Below are positions 15,927 through 24,068 of a stretch of 63,292 bases of DNA, piece by piece. Under the pieces are notes generated by a model. The model did not search any database and had not been told where the DNA came from. It saw only the letters and a list, made by a program, of their open reading frames with translations. This stretch comes from an uncultured Corynebacterium sp. (GTDB lineage Bacteria > Actinomycetota > Actinomycetes > Mycobacteriales > Mycobacteriaceae). Each line of letters starts with the position of its first letter. Positions within the stretch are counted from its first letter, which is position 1. The stretch spans positions 1-63,292 of the forward strand of contig CALTYZ010000014.1 in the NCBI GenBank assembly GCA_943913645.1. The letters run 5' to 3'. The position numbers and the translations under genes were made by a program.

Positions 15927-17687
15927 ATGACTAGTTTTGCAAACCAGGTGGTCAACCACCTAGAAAGTCTCGGGGTCAAACGAATTTATGGCCTCGTCGG
16001 CGACTCGCTCAACCCACTGTCAGACGCTGTACGCAACCATGACATTGAGTGGGTACACGTACGCAACGAAGAAGCCGCAGCATTTGCCGCCGGCGCCGAT
16101 GCGCTTGCAGCCGACGAATTAGCCGTGTGCGGCGGGTCCTGCGGACCAGGCAATACCCACTTTGTGCAGGGCTTATTTGAAGCACACCGCAACGGGTCAA
16201 AACTGTTGGCAATCGCCTCCCACATCCCCACCATTGAGATCGGCTCCCAATACTTCCAAGAAACGCACCCGGAGTTGCTCTTCCAAGAATGCTCGTCCTA
16301 CCTCGAAGTCGTGCACAACGCTGACCAAGGCATGCGGGTACTGCACAACGCGATTCAAAACACCATGGCAGGAAACGGTGTCTCAGTCATGGTGGTACCA
16401 GGTGACGTATTCGCCGCTGACGTTGCCGAAGGCCCACACACCAGTGACTCGGTGTACGCAGTCGGTGCAGACAAGCGTATCTACCCCGACCCGCAGGAGG
16501 CCGCCCGCCTCGTCGAGGCAATCAATAAGGCTGACACAGTCACACTGTTCGCCGGCTACGGCGCGCGCAACGCCCGTGATGCTGTGTTCGCCCTCGCGGA
16601 AAAGATCAAGGCCCCAGTCGGCCACTCGTTCCGCGGCAAAATGTACCTCCAGCACGACAACCCATTTGATGTGGGCATGTCAGGACTCCTCGGGTACGGG
16701 GCGTGCCACGAGGCCTCAGAAAAAGCCGACCTATTCATCATGGTCGGCACCGACTTCCCCTACACCGACTGGCTGCCGGATACCAATGTCGCCCAAATCG
16801 ACATCGACGCCACCCACATCGGCCGGCGCACCCCGGTGAAATACCCCGTCGTGGGGGATGTCACCAGCGTGATCGAAAACATCCTGCCCCATATCGAGGA
16901 GAAAAAGAGCCGCAAATTCCTCGACTCTATGCTGCGCCGCCACGCGGACCTGCTTGAACACGTGGTGCAGCGCTACACCACCAAAGCCGCCGAGGCCAAA
17001 ACCCCCATCCATCCGGAACTTGCCGCCTCCGTCCTCGACGAACTCGCAGACGACGATGCCTACTTCACGGTTGACACCGGCATGTGCAACGTGTGGTCAT
17101 CGCGCTACCTCACCCCAAATGGCAAACGCGACGAGGCCGCCTCATTCCTCCACGGCACAATGGCGAACGCACTGCCAATGGCGATTGGTATTCAGGCTGC
17201 GTTTCCTGACCGGCAGGTCATCTCGTGGTCTGGTGACGGCGGGCTGGGCATGCTGCTCGGCGAACTGCTCACCGTCAAACTGCACAATCTGCCGATCAAA
17301 ACCATTGTGTTCAACAACTCCTCACTTGGCATGGTCAAGTTGGAGATGCTCGTGGCTGGTTTCCCAGATTATGAAACGGACCACGAGAAGGTGAACTTCG
17401 CTGCCATCGCCGAAGGCGTCGGCATCAAATCCTTCCGCATTGAAGATCCAGACGAACTACGCCCGCAGCTGCAAGCAGCCCTGGCGTATGACGGCCCAGT
17501 GCTGGTTGACATTGTCACCGACGCAGACGCACTGTCCCTACCACCGGACATCACCTGGGACATGATGAAAGGATTCACCACCGCTGGTGTGAAAACCGTG
17601 CTCGATGGTGGCGTTGGCCGCATGGTCAATTTGGCTCGCGCGAACCTGCGCCACATCGGCGGTGCAGCCTCCATCGAACTCAAATAA
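15927..17687 (+). CDS. pqo: Pyruvate:quinone oxidoreductase (pyruvate dehydrogenase, quinone)
   Basis: Peripheral membrane flavoenzyme that decarboxylates pyruvate to acetate and CO2 and passes electrons to menaquinone. At 586 residues it matches PoxB/Pqo. Visible features: the ThDP glutamate region HVRNEEAAAFAAGADA (about residue 50), the FAD/central domain with GYGARNARDAV, the ThDP-Mg motif GDGGLGMLLGELLTVK ending at NN (about 436-465), and a C-terminal extension after DITWDMMKGF, the lipid-binding region in PoxB. The upstream GGGAG ribosome site is in a small hairpin. A terminator follows at 17703. It stands as a single transcription unit. Confidence 0.95.
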   Translation: MTSFANQVVNHLESLGVKRIYGLVGDSLNPLSDAVRNHDIEWVHVRNEEAAAFAAGADALAADELAVCGGSCGPGNTHFVQGLFEAHRNGSKLLAIASHIPTIEIGSQYFQETHPELLFQECSSYLEVVHNADQGMRVLHNAIQNTMAGNGVSVMVVPGDVFAADVAEGPHTSDSVYAVGADKRIYPDPQEAARLVEAINKADTVTLFAGYGARNARDAVFALAEKIKAPVGHSFRGKMYLQHDNPFDVGMSGLLGYGACHEASEKADLFIMVGTDFPYTDWLPDTNVAQIDIDATHIGRRTPVKYPVVGDVTSVIENILPHIEEKKSRKFLDSMLRRHADLLEHVVQRYTTKAAEAKTPIHPELAASVLDELADDDAYFTVDTGMCNVWSSRYLTPNGKRDEAASFLHGTMANALPMAIGIQAAFPDRQVISWSGDGGLGMLLGELLTVKLHNLPIKTIVFNNSSLGMVKLEMLVAGFPDYETDHEKVNFAAIAEGVGIKSFRIEDPDELRPQLQAALAYDGPVLVDIVTDADALSLPPDITWDMMKGFTTAGVKTVLDGGVGRMVNLARANLRHIGGAASIELK

Positions 17688-17702
17688 AACGTGCCTGCAG
17701 CC

Positions 17703-17746
17703 GCTGCCTCCACGGGTTGAAACCACACCTGTGGCGGCAGCTTTAT
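17703..17746 (+). terminator. Rho-independent terminator after pqo
   Basis: GCTGCC-T-CCAC (17703-17713) pairs with GTGG-C-GGCAGC (17731-17741) with one internal mismatch, followed by TTTAT. It lies 15 bases after the pqo stop. Confidence 0.7.
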
Positions 17747-17755
17747 GCTTGCAGC

Positions 17756-17920
17756 ATGGAACACAACATGTATCGCATCGCCGCCATACTCATGACGATC
17801 GCTGCAGTTCTCATCCTGATCAGCGGTGAGTTCCTCACCAGCGCGGCAATGCTACTGTCCGCATCACTTGCAGACCTGCACCACCGAACACTGCGCGACA
17901 ACCCACAGCTGCGCAGCTAG
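17756..17920 (+). CDS. Small membrane protein
   Basis: 54 residues with one or two hydrophobic stretches (AAILMTIAAVLILI and FLTSAAMLLSASL), then a polar tail LHHRTLRDNPQLRS. It starts at ATG 17756, immediately behind the pqo terminator, without a clear ribosome site; ATG 17768 (MYRIAAIL) is an alternative start. Coding status is only moderately supported; hydrophobic composition with a charged tail argues for a real small membrane protein. Convergent with hspR. Confidence 0.45.
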   Translation: MEHNMYRIAAILMTIAAVLILISGEFLTSAAMLLSASLADLHHRTLRDNPQLRS

Positions 17921-17957
17921 ACCGAGCCGACAGAGACTAGGACAGGATGTCGGCCAG

Positions 17958-18470
17958 TTACCGCTTGCGCCTGCGGCGGCGCGCCCCATGCTCCCACAAC
18001 ACCACCGAGGTAGACCTGGGAACATGAACCAGTTCGCGCCCCTGACGCACCGCAACAACACCAGCACCGGTGCCTTCGGCTGGGGGGTTGGGGGAGGCCC
18101 CGGTAGCGTCGCTACGCACACGCTCAAGCAGGCGCTCCACTTCGCTCTGCTTCAATGCGAGCTCACCTTCAAGGAATTCGATGCGCTCAGTCAATTCGAT
18201 AATCGTTTTGATGCCTGCGAGGTTGACTCCCTCATCTTGCGAAAGCTCCTGGATCCAACGCAGCGTCGCAATGTCACGGTTGGAGTACCGGCGCCCACCG
18301 CCGCGGGTGCGCATCGGCGTGACCAGGCCCATCCGGTCGTATGTGCGCAGTGTTTGCGCATGCATCCCGGTCAACTCAGCGGCAACGGAGATGACATAGT
18401 ACTGCTCAAGCTGCGCGGAATCATGCTGCACAGCCTCATGCTGGGTGGAATCCGATTCGGTTGTCGCCAT
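17958..18470 (-). CDS. hspR: HspR, MerR-family heat-shock repressor
   Basis: Transcriptional repressor of the dnaK operon and clpB, titrated by DnaK. The 170 residues contain a MerR winged-helix domain (about 24-95): YYVISVAAELTGMHAQTLRTYD is the HTH, RGGGRRYSNRDIATLRWIQ the wing. A dimerisation coiled coil follows (ELTERIEFLEGELALKQSEVERLLERV). The tail has Pro/Ala/Gly then a strongly basic end (ARRRRRKR), longer than in streptomycetes. Last gene of dnaK-grpE-dnaJ-hspR, 40 bases after dnaJ. Confidence 0.95.
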   Translation of the reverse strand: MATTESDSTQHEAVQHDSAQLEQYYVISVAAELTGMHAQTLRTYDRMGLVTPMRTRGGGRRYSNRDIATLRWIQELSQDEGVNLAGIKTIIELTERIEFLEGELALKQSEVERLLERVRSDATGASPNPPAEGTGAGVVAVRQGRELVHVPRSTSVVLWEHGARRRRRKR

Positions 18471-18510
18471 GACGACTCACCTCCCTCCTAGCCACACTCG
18501 GCTCTGACAG

Positions 18511-19722
18511 CTACCGCGCCCCGGCCCACCCGGCGCGCGGGTCGAAACCAGACGCCTGCTCCGCCTCCGCGTAGGCCTGCAGGGCAGCACTGGCCGCTGT
18601 GTCCAGCTTTGTTGGCACAGCAACTTCGACGGTGACTAACAAATCACCCGACCCGCCTTTCTTGGGCGCAATACCGCGGCCTTTGACCCGTAAGGTACGC
18701 CCGTTCGGCGTCCCCGGTGGCACTTTGACCTTGACTGCTTCGTCCAGCGTGGGCACGGTCAAGGTCGTGCCCAAGGCAAGCTCGCTAAACGCCACCGGTA
18801 CACTGACCTCCAGGTCGTTGCCGTTGCGAGTGAACACCGCATCTGGGCGCACCCGCACCGTGACAAACAAGTCCCCAGCCGGTGCGCCCTGCGGGCCTGC
18901 CTCACCTTGGCCAGCGAGGCGAACCTTCTGCCCGTCGCCCACACCAGCCGGAATGCGCACAGTAATCGAACGGGTGCGCCGAACTATGCCAGTGCCGCCG
19001 CAGTTCACGCATGGGTCTTCAATGACCTCACCGGTGCCGCCGCAGTTCGTACAGGGGCGTGCCATGCCGAACGCGCCGGAGTTTTCGCGCACAAACCCGC
19101 TGCCAGAGCACTGCTCGCAGGTATGGGTCTTGCCGGTTTTTGATCCGGATCCGTGGCAGGTCTCACACTGCGTATCCCCAGTGATCTGCACCGGAAACGT
19201 GGTGCCTTTGGCGGCGTCGTGGAAGTCAACAGTTATTTCTGCTTCGGTGTCCGCCCCCCGCGCCGGCCGAGCGTTCCGGCCAGCACCGCCGCCGCGGTTA
19301 AAGAGGCCACCGAGGATATCACCAAGGCCGCCGTCTCCAGCTTGTCCAGTCGCCCCGCCTCCGAAGATGTCTCCGAAGTCGGTTGGGTTGAAGTTGGTCT
19401 GGGTCGACGTGCGAAACCCGCCCGGAAACCCGGAACCTCCTCCCCCTCCGAAGCGCCCGGAGAATCCTCCGAAGCCACCGGAGCCGATCATCGACTTGAA
19501 CTGGTCGTATTCTTTACGGGTTTCCTCATCACCGATGACGTCGTACGCCTCGGCGACGCGCTTGAACTTCTCCTCAGCCGCCGCATTACCGGGGTTTGAG
19601 TCAGGGTGGTTTTCGCGCGCGAGCTTGCGGTAGGCCTTTTTAATATCGGCGGCGGAGGCAGTTGACGCTACCCCGAGGTCGCCGTAATAGTCCTTATTGG
19701 CCCACTCTTGCTGCATCGCCAT
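18511..19722 (-). CDS. dnaJ: Molecular chaperone DnaJ
   Basis: Hsp40 co-chaperone that stimulates DnaK ATPase. 403 residues: J domain at about 10-75 with the HPD tripeptide in RENHPDSNPG; a Gly/Phe-rich region (GGFGGFSGRFGGGGGSGFPGG); four zinc-binding CxxCxGxG repeats (CETCHGSGS, CEQCSGSG, CTNCGGTG, CVNCGGTG); then the two beta-domains that bind substrate. Being linked to grpE and hspR it corresponds to DnaJ1 of mycobacteria. ATG 19722 is preceded by AGGAGGG at 7 bases. Confidence 0.97.
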   Translation of the reverse strand: MAMQQEWANKDYYGDLGVASTASAADIKKAYRKLARENHPDSNPGNAAAEEKFKRVAEAYDVIGDEETRKEYDQFKSMIGSGGFGGFSGRFGGGGGSGFPGGFRTSTQTNFNPTDFGDIFGGGATGQAGDGGLGDILGGLFNRGGGAGRNARPARGADTEAEITVDFHDAAKGTTFPVQITGDTQCETCHGSGSKTGKTHTCEQCSGSGFVRENSGAFGMARPCTNCGGTGEVIEDPCVNCGGTGIVRRTRSITVRIPAGVGDGQKVRLAGQGEAGPQGAPAGDLFVTVRVRPDAVFTRNGNDLEVSVPVAFSELALGTTLTVPTLDEAVKVKVPPGTPNGRTLRVKGRGIAPKKGGSGDLLVTVEVAVPTKLDTAASAALQAYAEAEQASGFDPRAGWAGAR

Positions 19723-19815
19723 CTCGCACCCTCCTTTCGCGTATGTATCGCATGAATCAAGTGTAAAAAAGCCGGGGCGAGCGGTACAGCTCGCGCCCGG
19801 CCGCAGTGTGGGGCT

Positions 19816-20538
19816 TTATTCGCTTGCCGACGTCTCCTCGCCAGCCGCGTCCCCAATAATCACCATCGCGTTTCGTATCAGCCGGTCGCCGATTTTGTAG
19901 CCTTTGCGCAGCACAGTGCCGATCACCTTGGTCTCACCCGCGGACAGGTCCTGCACTGCCTCATGGATCTCCGGATCGAATGGCTCTCCTTCCGCCCCGA
20001 AGGCCGCAATCTTTTGGCCCTCCAAAATGGAGTGGAGTTTGTCACTGAACGCCTTCAGTGGCCCTTGCTCGAGGTCCCCGTGTTGGGCGGCGAGATCTAA
20101 GTCGTCCACAAGCGGCAACAGCTGCTCTGCGAACTTGGCCTTCGCCTGTTCCGCGATCAGTGTGCGCTCCCGCTCCGTGCGACGGCGGTAGTTGGCGTAC
20201 TCGGCGCTGACGCGCTGCAGGTCCTCGGTGCGCTCCGCCAACTGCAACTCGATGTCGGAGACCACGCCGTCACCGTCGGCGTCAGGGTTGAGCTCCCCAC
20301 CTCCATCTCCTGTGAGTTCCTCCTCGACCGCGTCGGCGATTTCCGCGTCCGAGACCTGCGTGAGCGGGTCCTCCGCCTCAGGGTCCGCGGCGGTGTCTAA
20401 CGCTTCTGCCTCCGCGGCCTCATCCGCTAAGGCCTCAGCCGCGTCCGGTGACACGTACTGCTCGTCGGTGTTTTCCGGAGCACCCGGGTCGTTGCTCACC
20501 TCACCCGCGGTCTGCGGGTTGATGTTCGGGTCAGTCAT
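19816..20538 (-). CDS. grpE: Nucleotide exchange factor GrpE
   Basis: Releases ADP from DnaK. 240 residues with a very acidic Ala/Glu/Asp-rich N-terminal third (about 1-85), longer than in E. coli, then the coiled-coil and four-helix GrpE core: YANYRRRTERERTLIAEQAKAKFAEQLLPLVDDL, written here in pieces YANYRRRTERER and FAEQLLPLVDDLDLA, ending with the beta-wing FDPEIHEAV and VLRKGYKIGDRLIRNAMVI. Located 57 bases after dnaK and 93 before dnaJ, in the HspR-controlled operon. Confidence 0.96.
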   Translation of the reverse strand: MTDPNINPQTAGEVSNDPGAPENTDEQYVSPDAAEALADEAAEAEALDTAADPEAEDPLTQVSDAEIADAVEEELTGDGGGELNPDADGDGVVSDIELQLAERTEDLQRVSAEYANYRRRTERERTLIAEQAKAKFAEQLLPLVDDLDLAAQHGDLEQGPLKAFSDKLHSILEGQKIAAFGAEGEPFDPEIHEAVQDLSAGETKVIGTVLRKGYKIGDRLIRNAMVIIGDAAGEETSASE

Positions 20539-20595
20539 ATCCCGTCTCGCCTGCCTTTCGCTGCTGGTGGGCTGCTTGCTGGATTGCCGCCCGCA

Positions 20596-22458
20596 CTACT
20601 TGTTGTCACCGTCGGAGCTGCCAGTGGTGTCATCGTCTTCAACCACCTCAGCATCGACCACATTGTCATCGGCCGCGGCTGCATTCTCAGCACCTCCAGC
20701 CTGGGTTGCACCGGCATTGGCCTCAGCCTCGTAGAGTGCCTTGCCCATCTCTTGCGACTCAGTGGTCAGCTTGTCCATGGCGGACTTGATCGCATCCAGG
20801 CCATCGCCCTTGAGTGCCTCATCCACCGCGTCCGCAGCCTCAGTCACCCGAGTCTTGAGGTCCTCCGGCAACTTGTCAGCGTTTTCGTCCATGAACTTGC
20901 GCGTCTGGTAGGACACAGTCTCAGCGCTGTTGCGGGTCTCTTGCTCCTCGCGGCGTTTCCGGTCCTCATCGGCGTGCGTCTCCGCATCCTTGATCATGCG
21001 GTCAATCTCCTCCTGGCTCAGGCCCGAGCCTTCTTGGATCTTGATCGTGTTCTCCTTGCCGGTGGCCTTATCCTTCGCGGAGACGGAAACGATACCGTTC
21101 GCGTCAATATCGAAGGTGACCTCAATTTGTGGCACGCCGCGCGGTGCGGGCGCAATGCCTGCCAGCTCGAAGGATCCAAGGAGCTTGTTTGCCGACGCCA
21201 TCTCACGCTCACCCTGGAACACCTGAATCTGCACACTCGGCTGGTTATCTTCAGCCGTGGTGAAGGTTTCAGAGCGCTTCGTCGGGATCGTGGTGTTGCG
21301 CTCGATCAGCTTCGTCATCACCCCACCCTTGGTTTCAATGCCGAGGGACAGCGGCGTGACGTCAAGCAGCAGCACGTCCTTGACGTCGCCGCGCAGCACG
21401 CCAGCCTGCAGGGCAGCACCGAGTGCCACAACCTCATCTGGGTTGACCGACTTGTTCGGCTCCTTGCCGGTGAGATCCTTGACCAGCTCAGTCACCGCCG
21501 GCATACGGGTCGAACCGCCAACGAGCACGACATGGTCAATGTCAGACACGCTCAGCCCAGCGTCCTTAATCACCTGATTGAACGGTGCCTTGGTCCGATC
21601 CAGCAGGTCAGAGGTGATCTTCTGGAACTCGGTGCGTGAGAGTGTCTCGTCGAGAAACAGCGGGTTCTTGTCCGCATCCACCGTGATGTACGGCAGGTTG
21701 ATAGAGGCTTGCTGCTGGGAAGACAGCTCAATCTTCGCCTTCTCGGCTGCCTCACGCAAACGCTGCATCGCCATCTTATCCTTCGACAGGTCAACGCCGT
21801 TTTGGCTCTTGAACTTGTCCACCAGCCACTCAACAATGCGCTGGTCCCAGTCATCACCACCGAGCTCGTTGTCACCAGCTGTGGCGAGCACCTCAACGAC
21901 ACCGTCACCGATCTCGAGCAGGGACACGTCAAAAGTGCCGCCACCGAGGTCGAAGACGAGAATGGTCTGCTCGCTTTCTGCCTTTTCCAGGCCGTAAGCA
22001 AGTGCTGCAGCCGTCGGCTCGTTGACGATACGCAGCACATTCAGTCCCGCAATCTGACCTGCCTCCTTGGTGGCCTGACGCTGCGCGTCTTCGAAGTACG
22101 CCGGGACAGTAATGACCGCATCGGTGACCTCATCACCGAGGTAGGCTTCCGCGTCGCGCTTCAACTTCTGCAGGGTGCGGGCGGAAATCTCCTGCGGGGT
22201 GTAGGACTTACCGTCAATCTCGATGCTCCAGTCGCTGCCCATGTGGCGCTTGACGGAGCGCACGGTGCGATCAACGTTGGTCACCGCCTGGTTCTTCGCG
22301 GACTGGCCAACGAGAACCTCACCGTTTTTCGCAAATGCGACAACTGACGGCGTGGTGCGCGAACCTTCCGCGTTCGCGATCACGACCGGCTCGCCGCCCT
22401 CCAAAACAGAAACGACCGAGTTCGTGGTGCCAAGATCAATACCTACTGCGCGTGCCAT
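20596..22458 (-). CDS. dnaK: Molecular chaperone DnaK (Hsp70)
   Basis: ATP-driven chaperone, also the corepressor of HspR in actinobacteria. 620 residues: ATPase signatures GIDLGTTNSVV (about 5-15), VFDLGGGTFDVSLL (about 167-180) and VVLVGGSTRMPAV (about 306-318); a linker VLLLDVTPLSLGIET; the substrate-binding domain; and an acidic tail EVVEDDDTTGSSDGDNK. The start is ATG 22458 (MARAVGID), with AGGAGG 8 bases before; the longer frame adds nine unrelated residues. First gene of the operon, behind a near-perfect HAIR site at 22552. Confidence 0.98.
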   Translation of the reverse strand: MARAVGIDLGTTNSVVSVLEGGEPVVIANAEGSRTTPSVVAFAKNGEVLVGQSAKNQAVTNVDRTVRSVKRHMGSDWSIEIDGKSYTPQEISARTLQKLKRDAEAYLGDEVTDAVITVPAYFEDAQRQATKEAGQIAGLNVLRIVNEPTAAALAYGLEKAESEQTILVFDLGGGTFDVSLLEIGDGVVEVLATAGDNELGGDDWDQRIVEWLVDKFKSQNGVDLSKDKMAMQRLREAAEKAKIELSSQQQASINLPYITVDADKNPLFLDETLSRTEFQKITSDLLDRTKAPFNQVIKDAGLSVSDIDHVVLVGGSTRMPAVTELVKDLTGKEPNKSVNPDEVVALGAALQAGVLRGDVKDVLLLDVTPLSLGIETKGGVMTKLIERNTTIPTKRSETFTTAEDNQPSVQIQVFQGEREMASANKLLGSFELAGIAPAPRGVPQIEVTFDIDANGIVSVSAKDKATGKENTIKIQEGSGLSQEEIDRMIKDAETHADEDRKRREEQETRNSAETVSYQTRKFMDENADKLPEDLKTRVTEAADAVDEALKGDGLDAIKSAMDKLTTESQEMGKALYEAEANAGATQAGGAENAAAADDNVVDAEVVEDDDTTGSSDGDNK

Positions 22459-22551
22459 AAGTGTGTTCCTCCTGTTGAGATGCATTTCATTGGTAAGTTG
22501 ATGTGCTTCGACTCAACTTCACTGCGACCACTGTACCAGTGTTCGTTTGAC

Positions 22552-22572
22552 CTTGAGTCTGGAGCACTCAAT
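22552..22572. promoter_or_regulatory. HAIR operator (HspR binding site) of the dnaK operon
   Basis: CTTGAGT-N7-ACTCAAT matches the HAIR consensus CTTGAGT-N7-ACTCAAG at 13 of 14 positions, 94 bases upstream of the dnaK ATG. A further half-site-like ACTCAAC occurs near 22511. The 377-base gap 22459-22835 thus holds the dnaK promoter, and its distal part (22573-22835) is an AT-richer stretch preceding the divergent secreted-protein gene. Confidence 0.85.
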
Positions 22573-22835
22573 CTATGTAACGGGGCGCGCGCAGGTTTAT
22601 TCCCGGGGCGGCGAGGTGGCCAATCCTGTGCCTACTGGGTCGCCGAACTAAAGATATCGCGCCAAAATATTCGAATATCCCAGAAATAACAGGAGGATCG
22701 CATAAGTTCCAAGAATTACACCTTCGGAACGTAGTTAGAATGCAGCAAGAGCAATTGCTCGGCCGAGCTGTCGCAGAGCAGATTGATTTTCCCCGCAGTG
22801 CCCCCTCTTTTTCACCCCGACACCGATGGAGACAA

Positions 22836-23408
22836 ATGCGTAGCAAACGATATGGAATTTGGGCAACGATCGCGGCAAGCATTATGGCAGCCTGCGTCCC
22901 TCTTCCTCATGCGACCGCACTCGATAGCCCGTTGAGCGAGGATTACGGAATCATTCAGGGTTCGAGTATTTCACAGTTAGACAATTTAATATCCGCCGAT
23001 CGCGTCATCGCTGGAACCGCCACTAATAGTGCTGCAGAAGCCAATCCTTACGAAATCGTGAACCGATGGCAAGACAAGGACGGCAATAACATCGTGTTAC
23101 GGCGCAAAGTTCGTGACAAAATCGCGAATAAGCATGGGCTTTCAGTGCGAACAGTTCAAAAAGTAACACAATACGCACCGCGTATCGACAAGGTTGCTGA
23201 GACCAAAAATTATTTCCTCCCCATGGATCATATTCAGTGCAGAGGATTTGGTCCGTTCAAACGTTGCAGAAAAGTCGGTAGCCAAGACATAAAGGTCGCG
23301 GTCGATTTTAAACTCAATGCTAAATATAATGATCCGTGGGGGGTTGCAACGGCGTACTGCGTCGGAACCGATGGACGGTGCCCGGATTGGATCCTTAACG
23401 CGCCTTAG
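22836..23408 (+). CDS. Secreted protein of unknown function, low GC
   Basis: 190 residues. N-terminal signal peptide: basic RSKRYG, a hydrophobic core ending AACVPLPHATA, with cleavage likely after ATA. The mature part includes NRWQDKDGNNIVLRRKV, then KHGLSVRTVQKVTQYAPRID, and a C-terminal region with four cysteines in two pairs (HIQCRGFGPFKRC and AYCVGTDGRCPDW), probably disulfides. I do not recognise the family. Codon use and composition are clearly less GC-rich than the neighbours, suggesting acquisition. The frame is open to 22740, but ATG 22836 begins the signal peptide and has GGAGA upstream. A pentapeptide-repeat gene follows 10 bases later. Confidence 0.65.
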   Translation: MRSKRYGIWATIAASIMAACVPLPHATALDSPLSEDYGIIQGSSISQLDNLISADRVIAGTATNSAAEANPYEIVNRWQDKDGNNIVLRRKVRDKIANKHGLSVRTVQKVTQYAPRIDKVAETKNYFLPMDHIQCRGFGPFKRCRKVGSQDIKVAVDFKLNAKYNDPWGVATAYCVGTDGRCPDWILNAP

Positions 23409-23418
23409 TTGCAGTGAC

Positions 23419-23769
23419 ATGTCTGTTTACCGAGATTTCCCACAGGAGGAGTTAGACCACCTGCACGGAGTAGACCTAACCGGGCGTGACTTCTCTCATT
23501 TCGAACTCGCGGCGGCTAACTTCTCGAGGAGTATCTGCCACGCGTGCTCATTTGAAGGCGCCATGCTCGCATGGGCAGACTTCCGGAACACAGATCTGTC
23601 GGGGGCAAACTTCACCGGAGCCCGCCTTTATGAGGTGGATTTCCGTGGCGCAAACCTGGAAGGCGCTATATTTACGCGCGCGATTCTCAGCCCAGTGATT
23701 GCCAAACCAGAACAATTTCGCGACACGATTGGATTTAATCGAGCAGAAGCCGAGTTCCATAGTGCGTGA
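23419..23769 (+). CDS. Pentapeptide-repeat protein
   Basis: 116 residues forming a short right-handed beta-helix of A(D/N)LxX-type pentapeptides: DFSHFELAAANFSRS, then CSFEGAMLAWADFRNTDLSG and ANFTGARLYEVDF, ANLEGAIFT. About ten repeats are visible, enough for two to three coils. The start at ATG 23419 (MSVYRDFPQEEL) avoids overlapping the upstream secreted-protein gene, which ends 10 bases earlier; the ribosome site is weak and coupling is likely. Pentapeptide proteins include gyrase protectors (Qnr/MfpA) and effectors; this one is shorter than MfpA (about 183), so that role is not implied. Confidence 0.7.
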   Translation: MSVYRDFPQEELDHLHGVDLTGRDFSHFELAAANFSRSICHACSFEGAMLAWADFRNTDLSGANFTGARLYEVDFRGANLEGAIFTRAILSPVIAKPEQFRDTIGFNRAEAEFHSA

Positions 23770-23872
23770 GTCAAACTTTTAGCCTAGCCCGTACACAACA
23801 CCCAACACAGCCTGCTCGAGCGGACACTGCTTACCTGCTCGTGCACGGCGCCTGGTCGTGGGACTGTCCATG

Positions 23873-23993
23873 TTTGCCGCTATCGCCGGCGGCGTGAGAG
23901 CGGCAAATGGGGCCACGCCGCGAGAGTTGCCCCAGCTCGCGCGGACCTAGTAGCGGCGTTTGCCGCTATCAGCAAGCCGCAATAGCGGCAAAT
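23873..23993. repeat. Four-copy TTTGCCGCTAT inverted-repeat cluster
   Basis: The motif TTTGCCGCTAT(C) appears forward at 23873 and 23959, and as its reverse complement (AGCGGCAAA) at 23899 and 23982, forming two consecutive facing pairs: 9 bp around a 17-base loop and 11 bp around a shorter loop (about 12 bases). It occupies the 299-base gap between the convergent pentapeptide-repeat and aldehyde dehydrogenase genes. No T tract; it may be a mobile palindromic repeat or a bidirectional attenuator. Confidence 0.6.
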
Positions 23994-24068
23994 ACGTCTC
24001 AGCCTCAGGGCGCCCGCCGGGCAGACGACGCCCGCCGCGCAAACACCCCCTATCGCCGGCAGCAACGT

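Noticed and set aside
18599..19633. 344-codon plus-strand frame opposite dnaJ
   Set aside because: Pro/Ser-rich shadow of the DnaJ glycine and cysteine repeats.
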